6,559 nucleotides of DNA from Gammaproteobacteria bacterium. GTDB taxonomy: Bacteria > Pseudomonadota > Gammaproteobacteria > UBA9214. A model generated the notes under the pieces. It was given only the letters and a program-made list of their open reading frames with translations. It was not told the DNA's origin and did not search any database. Both the position numbers and the translations under genes were made by a program. Positions within the stretch are counted from its first letter, which is position 1, and every line of letters starts with the position of its first letter. The DNA lies in assembly GCA_030635865.1 (NCBI GenBank), contig DAOVYA010000085.1:1-6559 (forward strand). Direction: 5' to 3'. Shown piece by piece: positions 1-6,559 of this stretch.

Positions 1-192
1 ATTTGGTAGATCTGTCTAAAACCATCCCGGCGGGAACTGCTGGTTTCTCGCGCTCCCGCCTGCAGCAGGGACAGGCTTCGCGGGAATGACATGAAATGAA
101 TAAACCAGAGGCTCCTTAATTTACCGGTTACAATGTGGTTGAACACACCAGGGCGATGAGATCCAGGCCCGCCGTTATCTGTGATTACGATT
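1..192. other. Gene-free stretch upstream of holA
   Basis: No gene is supported here. The three + strand frames entering from the left close at 7-9 (TAG), 17-19 (TAA) and 87-89 (TGA), so an upstream + strand gene could end at any of these. In many gammaproteobacteria lptE lies just before holA, but none of the three short tails is recognisable as LptE. TACAAT at 129-134 resembles a -10 box, but no matching -35 lies 16-18 bases upstream. TTGAAC at 139-144 lacks a -10 partner. The repeat-like element occupies about 21-90. Confidence 0.5.
21..90. repeat. Candidate REP-like intergenic inverted-repeat element
   Basis: This GC-rich stretch is built from nested inverted repeats. TCCCG at 25-29 can pair with CGGGA at 31-35 or at 81-85. 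CTGCTG at 37-42 can pair with CAGCAG at 63-68. GCCTG at 58-62 can pair with CAGGC at 72-76, with TCCC (54-57) facing GGGA (82-85). Read on the minus strand it begins GTCATTCCCGCG, a string often seen at the edge of dispersed intergenic repeats in proteobacteria. Only one copy is visible here, so calling it a repeat family is inference. It could instead be a transcript-end structure for the gene to the left, although no T-run follows it on the + strand. Confidence 0.4.
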
Positions 193-1236
193 ATGAATCT
201 TAAACCCGAACAGCTAGAGCCCCATTTACGCAAGCAACTCGCGCCTGTTTATTTTATCAGTGGTGATGATCCCTTGCGGGTGATCGAGGCCGCTGACGCC
301 GTGCGTGCAGCGGCACGTTCGCAGGGCTATGACGAACGTGAAGTGCTGACGGTGCAGACAGGTTTTGACTGGAACAGTTTGCTGTCCGAGGCGGGAAATC
401 TTTCACTGTTTTCACAGCGACGCATCATCGACCTGCGGCTGCCGGGCGGCAAGCCGGGCAAGGAAGGTGCGCAGGTGCTGCGGGATTTTGCCGAACAGTT
501 GCCCGAAGATACGCTGCTCCTGATAACGTCCGGGAAACTTGAAAAACCGGCACGTACGAGTAAATGGGTGCAGGCACTCGACAAAGCCGGGGTAGTTTTG
601 TTTGTCTGGCCGCTGAAGGGCGCGGAGCTGACCACCTGGGTACGGGCGCGCATGTTGCAGCGTGGTCTCGAACCGACGGTCGAGGCAGTCGAGATGCTCA
701 CCGGACTGGTCGAGGGAAACCTGCTTGCCTGCGCGCAGGAAATTGACAAATTACACTTGTTAAATGGCGCCGGCCCGGTGGATGTTGCCGATATCACCGC
801 GATGGTGGGTGACAATGCCCGCTATGATGTATTTGGTCTGATCGATAGTGCGCTGCTTGGAGATGCAGCGCGTTGCGTCCGGATCCTGCACCGGCTCCAG
901 GCAGAGGCCGTGGCGCCCCCGGTCGTCTTGTGGGCACTGTCACGTGAGATTCGTCCCCTGGTTGGCATGGCGACAGCCGTTGCAGAAGGCGACCCGGTCG
1001 CCGCTATTCTCGGCAGGTATCATGTCTGGCAAAACCGCAAGCAGATTGTCGGGGCAGCGTTAAAACGCCTGTCAGCAGACGATTGCAAGGCCATGATCCG
1101 GCAATGTGCCCTGGTTGACCGGGTTTGCAAGGGACGTGCGGCGGGCAACGCGTGGGACGAACTGTTACAATTAACCCTGAAGCTGGCAGGCAAGAACGTC
1201 TTGCCTGAAACCCTTGAGATGGAGCAGGCTTCCTGA
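193..1236 (+). CDS. holA: DNA polymerase III subunit delta (clamp loader)
   Basis: HolA is the delta subunit of the clamp-loader complex, which opens the beta sliding clamp and loads it on primed DNA at the replication fork. The 347-residue product is close to the usual length (E. coli, 343). It begins with the typical PEQL and the [14 protein letters not shown] stretch. The Leu-Phe pair that wedges into the beta clamp in E. coli (LF in SLF) is present at residues 72-73. The C-terminal collar domain has the family signature [17 protein letters not shown] near residue 280. Like other delta subunits it shows no Walker A motif, so it should not bind ATP. ATG 193 is preferred because the protein then starts right at the conserved MxLKPEQL. 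An in-frame GTG at 181 would add four residues, and neither start has a clear Shine-Dalgarno site. The stop codon lies just before proA. Confidence 0.96.
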   Translation: MNLKPEQLEPHLRKQLAPVYFISGDDPLRVIEAADAVRAAARSQGYDEREVLTVQTGFDWNSLLSEAGNLSLFSQRRIIDLRLPGGKPGKEGAQVLRDFAEQLPEDTLLLITSGKLEKPARTSKWVQALDKAGVVLFVWPLKGAELTTWVRARMLQRGLEPTVEAVEMLTGLVEGNLLACAQEIDKLHLLNGAGPVDVADITAMVGDNARYDVFGLIDSALLGDAARCVRILHRLQAEAVAPPVVLWALSREIRPLVGMATAVAEGDPVAAILGRYHVWQNRKQIVGAALKRLSADDCKAMIRQCALVDRVCKGRAAGNAWDELLQLTLKLAGKNVLPETLEMEQAS

Positions 1237-1264
1237 TTTTTATATGAGTGTAAAAGCAGAAAAT

Positions 1265-2527
1265 ATGCAGTTCGATATACCGGAATACATGCAGTCGGTC
1301 GGCGAGCATGCACGCGTTGCTGCGCGTGCCATGGGCCGTGCCGATTCCGGCATGAAGGATGACGCGCTGACAGCCATTGCAGCTGCAATCGAGGCCGCAG
1401 CGGGTACCCTGAAGTCTGAAAATGAGAAAGACCTGGCCGCTGGCAGGCAGCATGGTCTTGATGCAGCCTTGCTGGATCGTCTCGAGCTGAATGATGCGCG
1501 TATCGCGGCAATGGCGGAAGGCCTGCGCGAGATTGCGCTGTTGCCGGACCCGGTTGGCAGTATCTCCGACATGAACTACCGTCCGTCGGGTATCCAGGTG
1601 GGCCGTATGCGGGTGCCGCTGGGTGTTATCGGTATTATCTACGAGTCGCGTCCGAACGTGACAGCGGATGCCGCCGGGCTGTGCCTGAAGTCCGGCAATG
1701 CCGCCATCCTGCGCGGCGGCTCTGAAGCGATTCATTCCAACCAGGCAATTTCAAAATGCATCCACCAGGGACTGGCAGAAGCCGGTTTGCCGGCGGACGC
1801 AGTGCAGGTCATTGAGACAACAGACCGTGCGGCAGTTGGTGAATTGATTCGAATGAAAAACTACGTCGATGTGATTGTGCCGCGTGGCGGCAAGGGCTTG
1901 ATCGAGCGTATTAGCGCGGAAGCACAGGTCCCGGTCATCAAGCATTTACACGGTGTTTGTCATACCTATATTGATGACCAGGCCGATATCGACAAGGCGA
2001 TCCGTGTGGCGGTGAATGCCAAGACGCAACGCTATGGAACCTGCAACACCATGGAAACCCTGCTGGTATCCCGTGCCATAGCCGGGAAGGTATTGCCACC
2101 GCTGGCGGAGAAGTATCAGCAGGCCGGTGTGGAGTTGCGCGGTTGTGAGGCGAGTCGTGAAATTCTTTCGGGAATCAATGAGGCCACGGAAGCGGACTGG
2201 GACGAGGAATACCTGGCACCGATCCTGGCAATTCGTATTGTTGATGACCTGGATGCTGCGATGGACCACATTGCGGCTCATGGCTCCAACCATACCGATG
2301 TGATCGTCACTGAATCACTGGGCAATGCCCAGCGGTTCCTGCATGAAGTCGATTCCAGTTCTGTCATGGTGAATGCGTCGAGCCGTTTTGCGGATGGTTT
2401 CGAGTATGGCCTGGGCGCTGAAATTGGCATCAGTACCGACAAGCTGCATGCGCGTGGACCGGTCGGACTGGAAGGTCTGACATCGCTTAAATATATTGTC
2501 ATTGGCGATGGCCATATTCGCGAATGA
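1265..2527 (+). CDS. proA: Gamma-glutamyl phosphate reductase (glutamate-5-semialdehyde dehydrogenase)
   Basis: ProA is the second enzyme of cytosolic proline synthesis. It reduces gamma-glutamyl phosphate (made by ProB) with NADPH to glutamate-5-semialdehyde, which cyclises to pyrroline-5-carboxylate. Seen in the 420-residue product: [16 protein letters not shown] at 117-132, [12 protein letters not shown] at 141-152, [12 protein letters not shown] at 205-216, the catalytic cysteine at 260 in the [12 protein letters not shown] motif, and the C-terminal [20 protein letters not shown]. It resembles Pseudomonas ProA more than the enteric form (for example [17 protein letters not shown] and ELRGCE). 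ATG 1265 gives the usual family length. ATG 1244 (427 residues) and TTG 1214 (overlapping holA) are also in frame, and none has a strong ribosome binding site. No proB lies nearby. Placement ahead of nadD is the arrangement known from Pseudomonas. Confidence 0.96.
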   Translation: MQFDIPEYMQSVGEHARVAARAMGRADSGMKDDALTAIAAAIEAAAGTLKSENEKDLAAGRQHGLDAALLDRLELNDARIAAMAEGLREIALLPDPVGSISDMNYRPSGIQVGRMRVPLGVIGIIYESRPNVTADAAGLCLKSGNAAILRGGSEAIHSNQAISKCIHQGLAEAGLPADAVQVIETTDRAAVGELIRMKNYVDVIVPRGGKGLIERISAEAQVPVIKHLHGVCHTYIDDQADIDKAIRVAVNAKTQRYGTCNTMETLLVSRAIAGKVLPPLAEKYQQAGVELRGCEASREILSGINEATEADWDEEYLAPILAIRIVDDLDAAMDHIAAHGSNHTDVIVTESLGNAQRFLHEVDSSSVMVNASSRFADGFEYGLGAEIGISTDKLHARGPVGLEGLTSLKYIVIGDGHIRE

Positions 2528-2564
2528 TGCTGGTTGTTAGCCCGCCTCTTTTCCCGCGTATTCC

Positions 2565-3209
2565 ATGATTGGTATTCTCGGCGGTACGTTTGATCCGGTG
2601 CACTTCGGCCATTTGCGACCGGCCCTCGACATTCAGCAGGCACTGGGGCTGGAAGAGGTTCGCCTTGTACCCTGCAATAATCCCCCGCACCGGCCGCAAC
2701 CGCTGGCATCGGGGGAACAGCGTGTGGCCATGCTGAATGCAGCTGTCAGCCAGCACCCCGTTTTCCGGATTGACACGCGTGAATTAGACCGCGAAGGTCC
2801 GTCCTATATGCTGGACACGCTGAAATCTTTCCGCGAGGAGATGCCCGCTGCCGGTTTGTGTCTGTTACTGGGGATGGACTCGTTTATCAGTCTGCCTGCC
2901 TGGCACTGCTGGCGTGAACTGATTGAGTATTGTCATATGGTCGTCATGACACGGCCGGGCACCGCCATGCCTGATCAGGGTGAGTTGGCGGACTTCATCA
3001 GTCAGTACAGGGTGCTGGATGCGGAACAGCTCGAAACAAGGGCATCCGGTATGGTGTGGTTTCATCCGGTTACCTTGCTGGATATCTCCGGGACACGGGT
3101 CCGCAAGTTGCTGGCCACGGGAATGGACGCCGGGTTCCTGGTACCACAGGGTGTCCTGGACATTATGACCCGCGAAGGTTTGTATGCAGCAGGTAACAAT
3201 TATGAGTAG
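2565..3209 (+). CDS. nadD: Nicotinate-nucleotide adenylyltransferase
   Basis: NadD transfers AMP from ATP to nicotinate mononucleotide, giving deamido-NAD, a step shared by de novo and salvage NAD synthesis in the cytosol. The 214-residue product has the nucleotidyltransferase phosphate-binding motif GGTFDPVHFGH at residues 6-16 (the HxGH type, here HFGH), SYMLDTL at 80-86 (usually SYTxDTL), GMDSF at 103-107 followed by LPAWHCW, and the second ATP-binding motif ISGTRVR at 174-180. All key residues are intact and the length is normal. ATG 2565 is the natural start, since the conserved glycine-rich motif follows at once. It has no obvious Shine-Dalgarno site. The gene lies 37 bases after proA, and its last 8 bases overlap the start of rsfS, so translation of the two is probably coupled. 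Confidence 0.97.
   Translation: MIGILGGTFDPVHFGHLRPALDIQQALGLEEVRLVPCNNPPHRPQPLASGEQRVAMLNAAVSQHPVFRIDTRELDREGPSYMLDTLKSFREEMPAAGLCLLLGMDSFISLPAWHCWRELIEYCHMVVMTRPGTAMPDQGELADFISQYRVLDAEQLETRASGMVWFHPVTLLDISGTRVRKLLATGMDAGFLVPQGVLDIMTREGLYAAGNNYE
3191..3194 (+). promoter_or_regulatory. Ribosome binding site deciding the rsfS start
   Basis: AGGT at 3191-3194 lies seven bases before ATG 3202, good spacing for a Shine-Dalgarno site. The alternative in-frame ATG at 3184 has no such site. The element sits inside the end of nadD, so rsfS translation probably depends on ribosomes finishing nadD. Confidence 0.5.
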
Positions 3210-3579
3210 CGAGCAGAAAGAACAACAGGATATTACGGCAGAAGACCGGCTGCTGAATATTGTCGTTGACGCGATCGACGATATGAAGGGCGTGGACCTG
3301 ATGGTTATTGATGTCCGTGATATGACATCAATAACCGATCGCATGGTTATTGTAAGCGGTACATCTTCACGCCATGTGAAGGCCATTGCAGATAGTGTGG
3401 CACTTAAAGCGAAGCGGGGCGGTTACCCGGCACTGGGTGTTGAAGGTGCGCAGGCTGCGGAATGGGTGTTAATTGACCTGGGCGATGTGGTTGTGCATGT
3501 AATGACGCCGGCTATCAGGGAATTCTATGCGCTGGAAAAGTTATGGGCGGTTGTTGGCGATAATCCCGATAACGGCTAG
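3202..3579 (+). CDS. rsfS: Ribosome silencing factor RsfS
   Basis: RsfS (formerly YbeB/RsfA, DUF143) binds ribosomal protein uL14 on the free 50S subunit and blocks joining with 30S, which slows translation in stationary phase or starvation. The 125-residue product carries the family core: DAIDDMKG at 23-30, SITDRMVIVSGTSSRHV at 43-59, the GVEG box at 79-82, WVLIDLGDVVVHVM at 88-101 and YALEKLW at 109-115. It is about 20 residues longer than the E. coli protein (105), through a charged N-terminal extension (residues 1-12) and a short tail after EKLW. The start at 3202 is chosen for its ribosome binding site. ATG 3184 would add six residues and overlap nadD further. Coupling to nadD by an 8-base overlap matches the conserved nadD-rsfS pairing seen across bacteria. 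Confidence 0.96.
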   Translation: MSSEQKEQQDITAEDRLLNIVVDAIDDMKGVDLMVIDVRDMTSITDRMVIVSGTSSRHVKAIADSVALKAKRGGYPALGVEGAQAAEWVLIDLGDVVVHVMTPAIREFYALEKLWAVVGDNPDNG

Positions 3580-3607
3580 CGCCTGTTTTTGATTATTGCG
3601 CCAGGCG

Positions 3608-4078
3608 ATGCGTATTCATTTGATTGCAGTCGGTACACGAATGCCCTCCTGGGTCGAGGAGAGTTACCGTGAATTCTCAAAACGCATGCCGCGTGAATGT
3701 TCGCTACAGCTGGTTGAAATTCCTCTCGGCAAACGCAGTAAAAGCCGGACGACAGAAAAGGCCCGGCATGAAGAAGGACAATCAATGCTGGCCGCCATTC
3801 CCGCTGATTGTTATGTTGTCGCGCTGGATGTGAAGGGCAAATCCTGGTCCACTGAAGCGCTCGCTTCGAGGTTGCAGGACTGGATGGCTTCCGGGCGTGA
3901 ACTGGCCCTGCTGGTGGGTGGGCCGGATGGCTTGTCCCCGGCGTGCCTTGCGCGGGCAGACCAGCTTTGGTCCCTGTCCTCACTGACCTTTCCGCATGCA
4001 CTGGTTCGCGTGATTATTGCAGAGCAATTCTACCGGGCCTGGACAATCACTACCGGTCATCCGTATCACCGTGCATGA
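3608..4078 (+). CDS. rlmH: 23S rRNA (pseudouridine-1915-N3) methyltransferase RlmH
   Basis: RlmH is a small SPOUT-class methyltransferase. It uses S-adenosylmethionine to methylate N3 of pseudouridine 1915 in helix 69 of 23S rRNA, acting on assembled 70S ribosomes. The 156-residue product matches the usual length (E. coli, 155). It begins MRIHLIAVGTRMPSWV and has the SAM-binding knot motif LLVGGPDGLSPAC at 101-113, LVRVIIAEQFYRAW at 132-145 and the C-terminal HPYHR at 151-155, all typical and complete. ATG 3608 is chosen by alignment to the family N-terminus. An in-frame TTG at 3596 would add four residues. An AGG at 3603-3605 is too close to ATG 3608 to act as a normal ribosome binding site. 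The gene follows rsfS after 28 bases, as in most gammaproteobacteria, but mrdA/rodA, the common next genes, are absent. Confidence 0.97.
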   Translation: MRIHLIAVGTRMPSWVEESYREFSKRMPRECSLQLVEIPLGKRSKSRTTEKARHEEGQSMLAAIPADCYVVALDVKGKSWSTEALASRLQDWMASGRELALLVGGPDGLSPACLARADQLWSLSSLTFPHALVRVIIAEQFYRAWTITTGHPYHRA

Positions 4079-4272
4079 AGGTCTGGTGCCTCTACTGTAT
4101 GATGATATCTCAATTTATGATAAACAACGACTTGCGGGCGAATGAGAGAATCTGCTGGAGATCCGGAATTCGATTTTTTGGAGGGTGCCGGCCGGGGCAC
4201 CGCATGATAGCGCGTGCGGTACATGCATACGGTAATATGCCGGGTCTGACGGCGGGAGGCCTGCCATTGTGA
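4075..4272 (+). CDS. Doubtful 65-residue open frame bridging rlmH and maf
   Basis: An open frame of 65 codons begins at an ATG whose last two bases are part of the rlmH stop (ATGA, 4075-4078) and ends in a TGA that overlaps the maf GTG start (GTGA, 4269-4272). Such four-base overlaps on both sides are typical of coupled operon genes. Against it: no ribosome binding site precedes 4075, the frame uses codons rare in the neighbours (ATA, AGA, CGA, GGA), and I do not recognise the peptide. It has cysteines at 5, 8, 27 and 38 and a basic middle, with no clear domain or membrane segment. A shorter version from ATG 4204 (22 codons) has GGAGGG upstream at 4180-4185. The frame may simply be open by chance, with the stretch acting as a leader for maf. 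Confidence 0.2.
   Translation: MKVWCLYCMMISQFMINNDLRANERICWRSGIRFFGGCRPGHRMIARAVHAYGNMPGLTAGGLPL
4184..4201 (+). other. Hairpin in the rlmH-maf gap
   Basis: GGTGCC at 4184-4189 and GGCACC at 4196-4201 form a perfect six-base stem with a six-base loop. It is preceded by a T-run (4174-4179) and by GGAGGG (4180-4185), a strong ribosome-binding-like sequence that the stem partly covers. No T-run follows on the + strand, so this is not a normal terminator for rlmH. It may be an RNA structure in the maf leader, but the role is not shown. Confidence 0.35.
4254..4259 (+). promoter_or_regulatory. Ribosome binding site deciding the maf GTG start
   Basis: GGGAGG at 4254-4259 lies nine bases before GTG 4269 and is the best Shine-Dalgarno match in the window. 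It supports the GTG start of maf, which otherwise has no nearby ATG before its conserved YLASLSPRR motif. Confidence 0.7.
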
Positions 4273-4865
4273 CGACCCCGGACGCGTCTGTTTATCTTGC
4301 CTCATTGTCGCCACGACGGCAGGAACTGTTGCAGCAAATCGGTGTCTCCTACGAACTGTTACCGGTTAATGTGGATGAAACGCCCGCTGATGATGAAAGT
4401 GCGGAAGACTATGTACAGCGTCTTGCCCTGGCAAAGGCGCGTGCAGGCTGGTCTTCTCTCGCGGGAAAGAAACGCCTGCCCGTGCTCGGTGCGGATACAG
4501 TGGTTTTTGCAAACGGAGCCCTCATGGGTAAACCTCGTGACCGTCAGCAGGCAAATGCTATGTTACAGGCATTATCCGGTTCCACTCACGAGGTACTGAC
4601 TGCTGTTGCGCTTGCCTTCGAGCGCAGCCTGGTTCGTTTAAATATCAGTCGTGTGACATTTCGCACGCTGTCATTGTCTGAATGTGAAGCATATTGGGAT
4701 ACAGGTGAACCGGCAGACAAGGCAGGCGCCTATGCCATTCAGGGTCTTGGTGCCGCCTTTATAACGCACCTTGAAGGCAGTTATTCGGGCGTGATGGGCC
4801 TGCCCTTGTTTGAGACGGCCGAATTGTTACAGGAGTCCGGAATCAGGCTTCTGAACCCGGCATAA
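4269..4865 (+). CDS. maf: Maf-family nucleoside triphosphate pyrophosphatase (dTTP/UTP type, YhdE-like)
   Basis: Maf proteins hydrolyse nucleoside triphosphates, including modified ones, to monophosphates and pyrophosphate. They are tied to pool cleaning and to septum/division control. The 198-residue product has the family N-terminal motif [12 protein letters not shown] (residues 10-21, with Arg16-Arg17), GADTVV around Asp76, GKPRD at 87-91, and [13 protein letters not shown] with Gln158, followed by [11 protein letters not shown]. The DTVV and AIQG forms fit the YhdE branch, which prefers dTTP, UTP and related pyrimidine substrates, rather than the m7GTP-cleaving YceF branch; this is inferred from motif form. 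The start is a GTG with a good ribosome binding site. Lying directly before rng matches the maf-rng pairing near mreBCD in E. coli and after rlmH in many betaproteobacteria. Confidence 0.95.
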   Translation: MTTPDASVYLASLSPRRQELLQQIGVSYELLPVNVDETPADDESAEDYVQRLALAKARAGWSSLAGKKRLPVLGADTVVFANGALMGKPRDRQQANAMLQALSGSTHEVLTAVALAFERSLVRLNISRVTFRTLSLSECEAYWDTGEPADKAGAYAIQGLGAAFITHLEGSYSGVMGLPLFETAELLQESGIRLLNPA

Positions 4866-4902
4866 ATCAAGGACAGCGCACTGGGTTGTGCTGACAGAAA
4901 AC

Positions 4903-6366
4903 ATGAGTGAAGAAATTCTAATCAATGTTACACCCAGGGAAACACGGGTTGCCCTGGTGGAAAACGGTGTCCTGCAGGAAATATTTATTGAGCGGACCCG
5001 GCGTCGCGGGCTGGTTGGAAATATATACAAGGGTCGGGTGTGCCGGGTATTACCGGGCATGCAGGCTGCATTTGTGGATATTGGCCTGGACCGCGCCGCT
5101 TTTCTGCATGCATCGGATATAGAGCCCCGTGATAACGGTGCAGATGAGTCCGCTACAGGCAGTGACATCAGTCAGCTGCTGTATGAAGGACAGGAGATAT
5201 CCGTCCAGGTTATAAAAGATCCTATGGGTACAAAGGGTGCCCGGTTGACAACGCAAATCACGATACCTTCGCGTTACATGGTGTTCGTCCCTTTAGCCAG
5301 AAATGTTGGTATCTCACAGAAAATCGAGGACGAGGCAGAGCGGGTTCGTCTCAGGGACATAATCGGGTTGTTTATGGCGGAGCAGGATGATGGTGGATAC
5401 ATCGCACGCACCGCAGCGGAGGGGGCCAGTGCCGAGGCACTGCGTGCCGATATGATGTTTCTGCGCAAGCTCTGGCAGTCTATCAGTGAAACGGAAGGCA
5501 CTACAGAACCCGGGGCAGTCATCTATGAAGATTTGCCGCTCTCCATTCGTGTCATGCGGGATATGCTTGATGACCAGATAGAGAGGGTGCGCATTGATTC
5601 ACGCGAGAGTTACCAGCGTGTAGAGGATTTCTGTGCCCGGTTCATGCCTGATTTGAAAACACAGGTTGAATATTATCCGGGTGAGCGTCCGATTTTTGAT
5701 ATTTACGCTGTAGAAGATGAAATCCATAAAGCGCTGGAGCGCAAGGTCCAGCTAAAGTCGGGCGGCTACCTGATTATTGACCAGACCGAAGCGATGACGA
5801 CCGCAGATGTGAACACCGGTGGTTATGTCGGGCATCGCAACCTGGAAGAGACAATTTTCAAGACCAATCTCGAGGCTGCACAGGCAATTGCCCGTCAATT
5901 AAGGCTCAGGAACCTGGGTGGCATCATCATTATCGATTTTATTGATATGTCTCAGGAGGAACACAAGCGGCAGGTGCTGCGTACCCTGGAGAAGTTCCTG
6001 GCAAAGGACCATGCCAAGACACATATCAGCGAAGTTTCTTCACTCGGGCTGGTCGAGATGACACGCAAGCGTACCCGTGAGAGCCTGGAACATATTTTGT
6101 GTGAGGCCTGTCCGACCTGCGGCGGCAGGGCTTCAATCAAAACCCCCGAGACGGCGTGCTACGAGATTTTCCGTGAAATTCTGCGTGAGTCGCGCCAGTA
6201 TGACGCACAGGAATTACTGGTGCTTGCCTCGCAGGAGGTTATCGATCTGTTGCTGGATGAGGAATCTGCAAGCCTGGCCGAGCTGGAGGCATTCATAGGA
6301 AAGCCGATCAAGTTCCAGGTGGAGTCACTCTATACGCAGGAACAATATGATGTTGTTCCACGCTAG
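4903..6366 (+). CDS. rng: Ribonuclease G
   Basis: RNase G is an endoribonuclease of the RNase E/G family. It matures the 5' end of 16S rRNA and cuts some mRNAs at AU-rich single-stranded sites, favouring 5'-monophosphate ends. The 487-residue product is the length of RNase G (E. coli, 489) and lacks the long disordered C-terminal scaffold of RNase E. Seen in order: NVTPRETRVA at 8-17, an S1 RNA-binding domain from about residue 39 to 128 (NIYKGRVCRVLPGMQAAFVD), the DNase I-like catalytic region with metal-binding Asp302 (ADVNTG) and Asp345 (IDFIDM), LVEMTRKRTRES, and the zinc-link CPTC at 403-406 used for dimer pairing. ATG 4903 is chosen because it fits the family N-terminus. GTG 4888 would add five residues, and neither has a good ribosome binding site. 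It lies 37 bases after maf. Confidence 0.97.
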   Translation: MSEEILINVTPRETRVALVENGVLQEIFIERTRRRGLVGNIYKGRVCRVLPGMQAAFVDIGLDRAAFLHASDIEPRDNGADESATGSDISQLLYEGQEISVQVIKDPMGTKGARLTTQITIPSRYMVFVPLARNVGISQKIEDEAERVRLRDIIGLFMAEQDDGGYIARTAAEGASAEALRADMMFLRKLWQSISETEGTTEPGAVIYEDLPLSIRVMRDMLDDQIERVRIDSRESYQRVEDFCARFMPDLKTQVEYYPGERPIFDIYAVEDEIHKALERKVQLKSGGYLIIDQTEAMTTADVNTGGYVGHRNLEETIFKTNLEAAQAIARQLRLRNLGGIIIIDFIDMSQEEHKRQVLRTLEKFLAKDHAKTHISEVSSLGLVEMTRKRTRESLEHILCEACPTCGGRASIKTPETACYEIFREILRESRQYDAQELLVLASQEVIDLLLDEESASLAELEAFIGKPIKFQVESLYTQEQYDVVPR

Positions 6367-6409
6367 CTTCCTGACGATATTTCACTGCACAGCTTAAGTT
6401 TCTGGCAGC

Positions 6410-6559
6410 ATGTTAAGACATTTCGTTCGCGCCCACTGGCTGTTGTTTGTTTCGCTGTTGTTTCTGACGGCCGTTGTCCTGACGGCCGCACGTTTATGGG
6501 TGCCTACGCTGGGCAACTACCACCATGAAGTGGAAGCGGCTGCCAGCAAGGCATTGAAC
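6410..6559 (+). CDS. yhdP: YhdP-like AsmA-family envelope protein, N-terminal fragment
   Basis: Only the first 50 codons are in the window; the frame is open to the right edge. After a short basic start (MLRHFVRAHW) comes one hydrophobic segment at about residues 11-27, then a turn with RLWVPTLGNYHHEVEAAASKAL. This matches the start of the large YhdP proteins: a single inner-membrane anchor followed by a periplasmic AsmA-like body that helps move phospholipid to the outer membrane. The location straight after rng is the same as in E. coli (rng-yhdP-tldD), which is the main support, since no diagnostic domain is visible yet. The gap to rng is 43 bases without a clear terminator or promoter, so co-transcription is likely. 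Confidence 0.8.
   Translation, partial: MLRHFVRAHWLLFVSLLFLTAVVLTAARLWVPTLGNYHHEVEAAASKALN

Noticed and set aside
129..144. TACAAT (129-134) and TTGAAC (139-144) as a holA promoter
   Set aside because: Each resembles one promoter box but neither has a partner at 16-18 bases spacing, so no promoter is called.
1004..1735. Long minus-strand open frame (243 codons) across the holA-proA junction
   Set aside because: It lies antisense to two clearly functional genes, its translation has no recognisable domain and is rich in Arg, Cys and His as expected of a shadow frame.
3574..3590. GGC-TAGC-GCC followed by TGTTTTT after rsfS, possibly a terminator
   Set aside because: The stem is only three base pairs and includes the rsfS stop codon. 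That is too weak for an intrinsic terminator, and rlmH follows 18 bases later.
4098..4121. Two TATGAT strings in the rlmH-maf gap as -10 boxes for a maf promoter
   Set aside because: No TTGACA-like -35 lies at proper spacing before either, so the call would rest on one AT-rich hexamer.
4071..4145. Second short frame from GTG 4071 in the rlmH-maf gap (24 codons)
   Set aside because: It is very short, lacks a ribosome binding site, overlaps the rlmH end and shows no recognisable motif.
4184..4201. Hairpin in the gap read as a terminator for rlmH
   Set aside because: The T-run is before the stem on the + strand, not after it, and on the minus strand the stem is followed by A's, so neither direction gives an intrinsic terminator.

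Overview
The window is an ordinary housekeeping gene cluster of a gammaproteobacterium. All genes lie on the + strand and are tightly packed. The gene families, the order proA-nadD-rsfS-rlmH and the Pseudomonas-like ProA support that placement. Base composition is moderately GC-rich and the genes share similar codon use. The lineage looks non-enteric: in E. coli the holA/nadD/rsfS/rlmH block and the maf/rng/yhdP block lie far apart, whereas here they are joined. I cannot name a genus from sequence alone.

Layout: positions 1-192 hold no recognisable gene. They contain a GC-rich, inverted-repeat-rich stretch (about 21-90) that resembles a dispersed intergenic element. Then come holA (clamp-loader delta subunit, ends 1236), proA (proline biosynthesis, to 2527), nadD (NAD biosynthesis, 2565-3209), rsfS (ribosome silencing factor, 3202-3579) and rlmH (23S rRNA pseudouridine methyltransferase, 3608-4078). 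A 190-base gap (4079-4268) with no known gene follows. After it lie maf (dTTP/UTP pyrophosphatase of the YhdE type, GTG start, 4269-4865), rng (ribonuclease G, 4903-6366) and the first 50 codons of a yhdP-like AsmA-family membrane protein, which runs off the right edge.

Short or negative spacing (nadD/rsfS overlap by 8 bases) and the lack of any convincing intrinsic terminator suggest that much of this is co-transcribed. The products are linked by growth rather than by one pathway: DNA replication (HolA), proline and NAD synthesis (ProA, NadD), ribosome assembly and state (RsfS, RlmH, RNase G), nucleotide-pool cleaning or division control (Maf) and envelope lipid homeostasis (YhdP).

No defence system, mobile gene, CRISPR array, tRNA or rRNA was seen. 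The two places that depart from routine are the repeat-like stretch at the left edge and the rlmH-maf gap. That gap is spanned by a 65-codon open frame that starts on an ATGA overlap with rlmH and ends on a GTGA overlap with maf. Its codon use argues against a conserved protein, so it is left as a low-confidence candidate.
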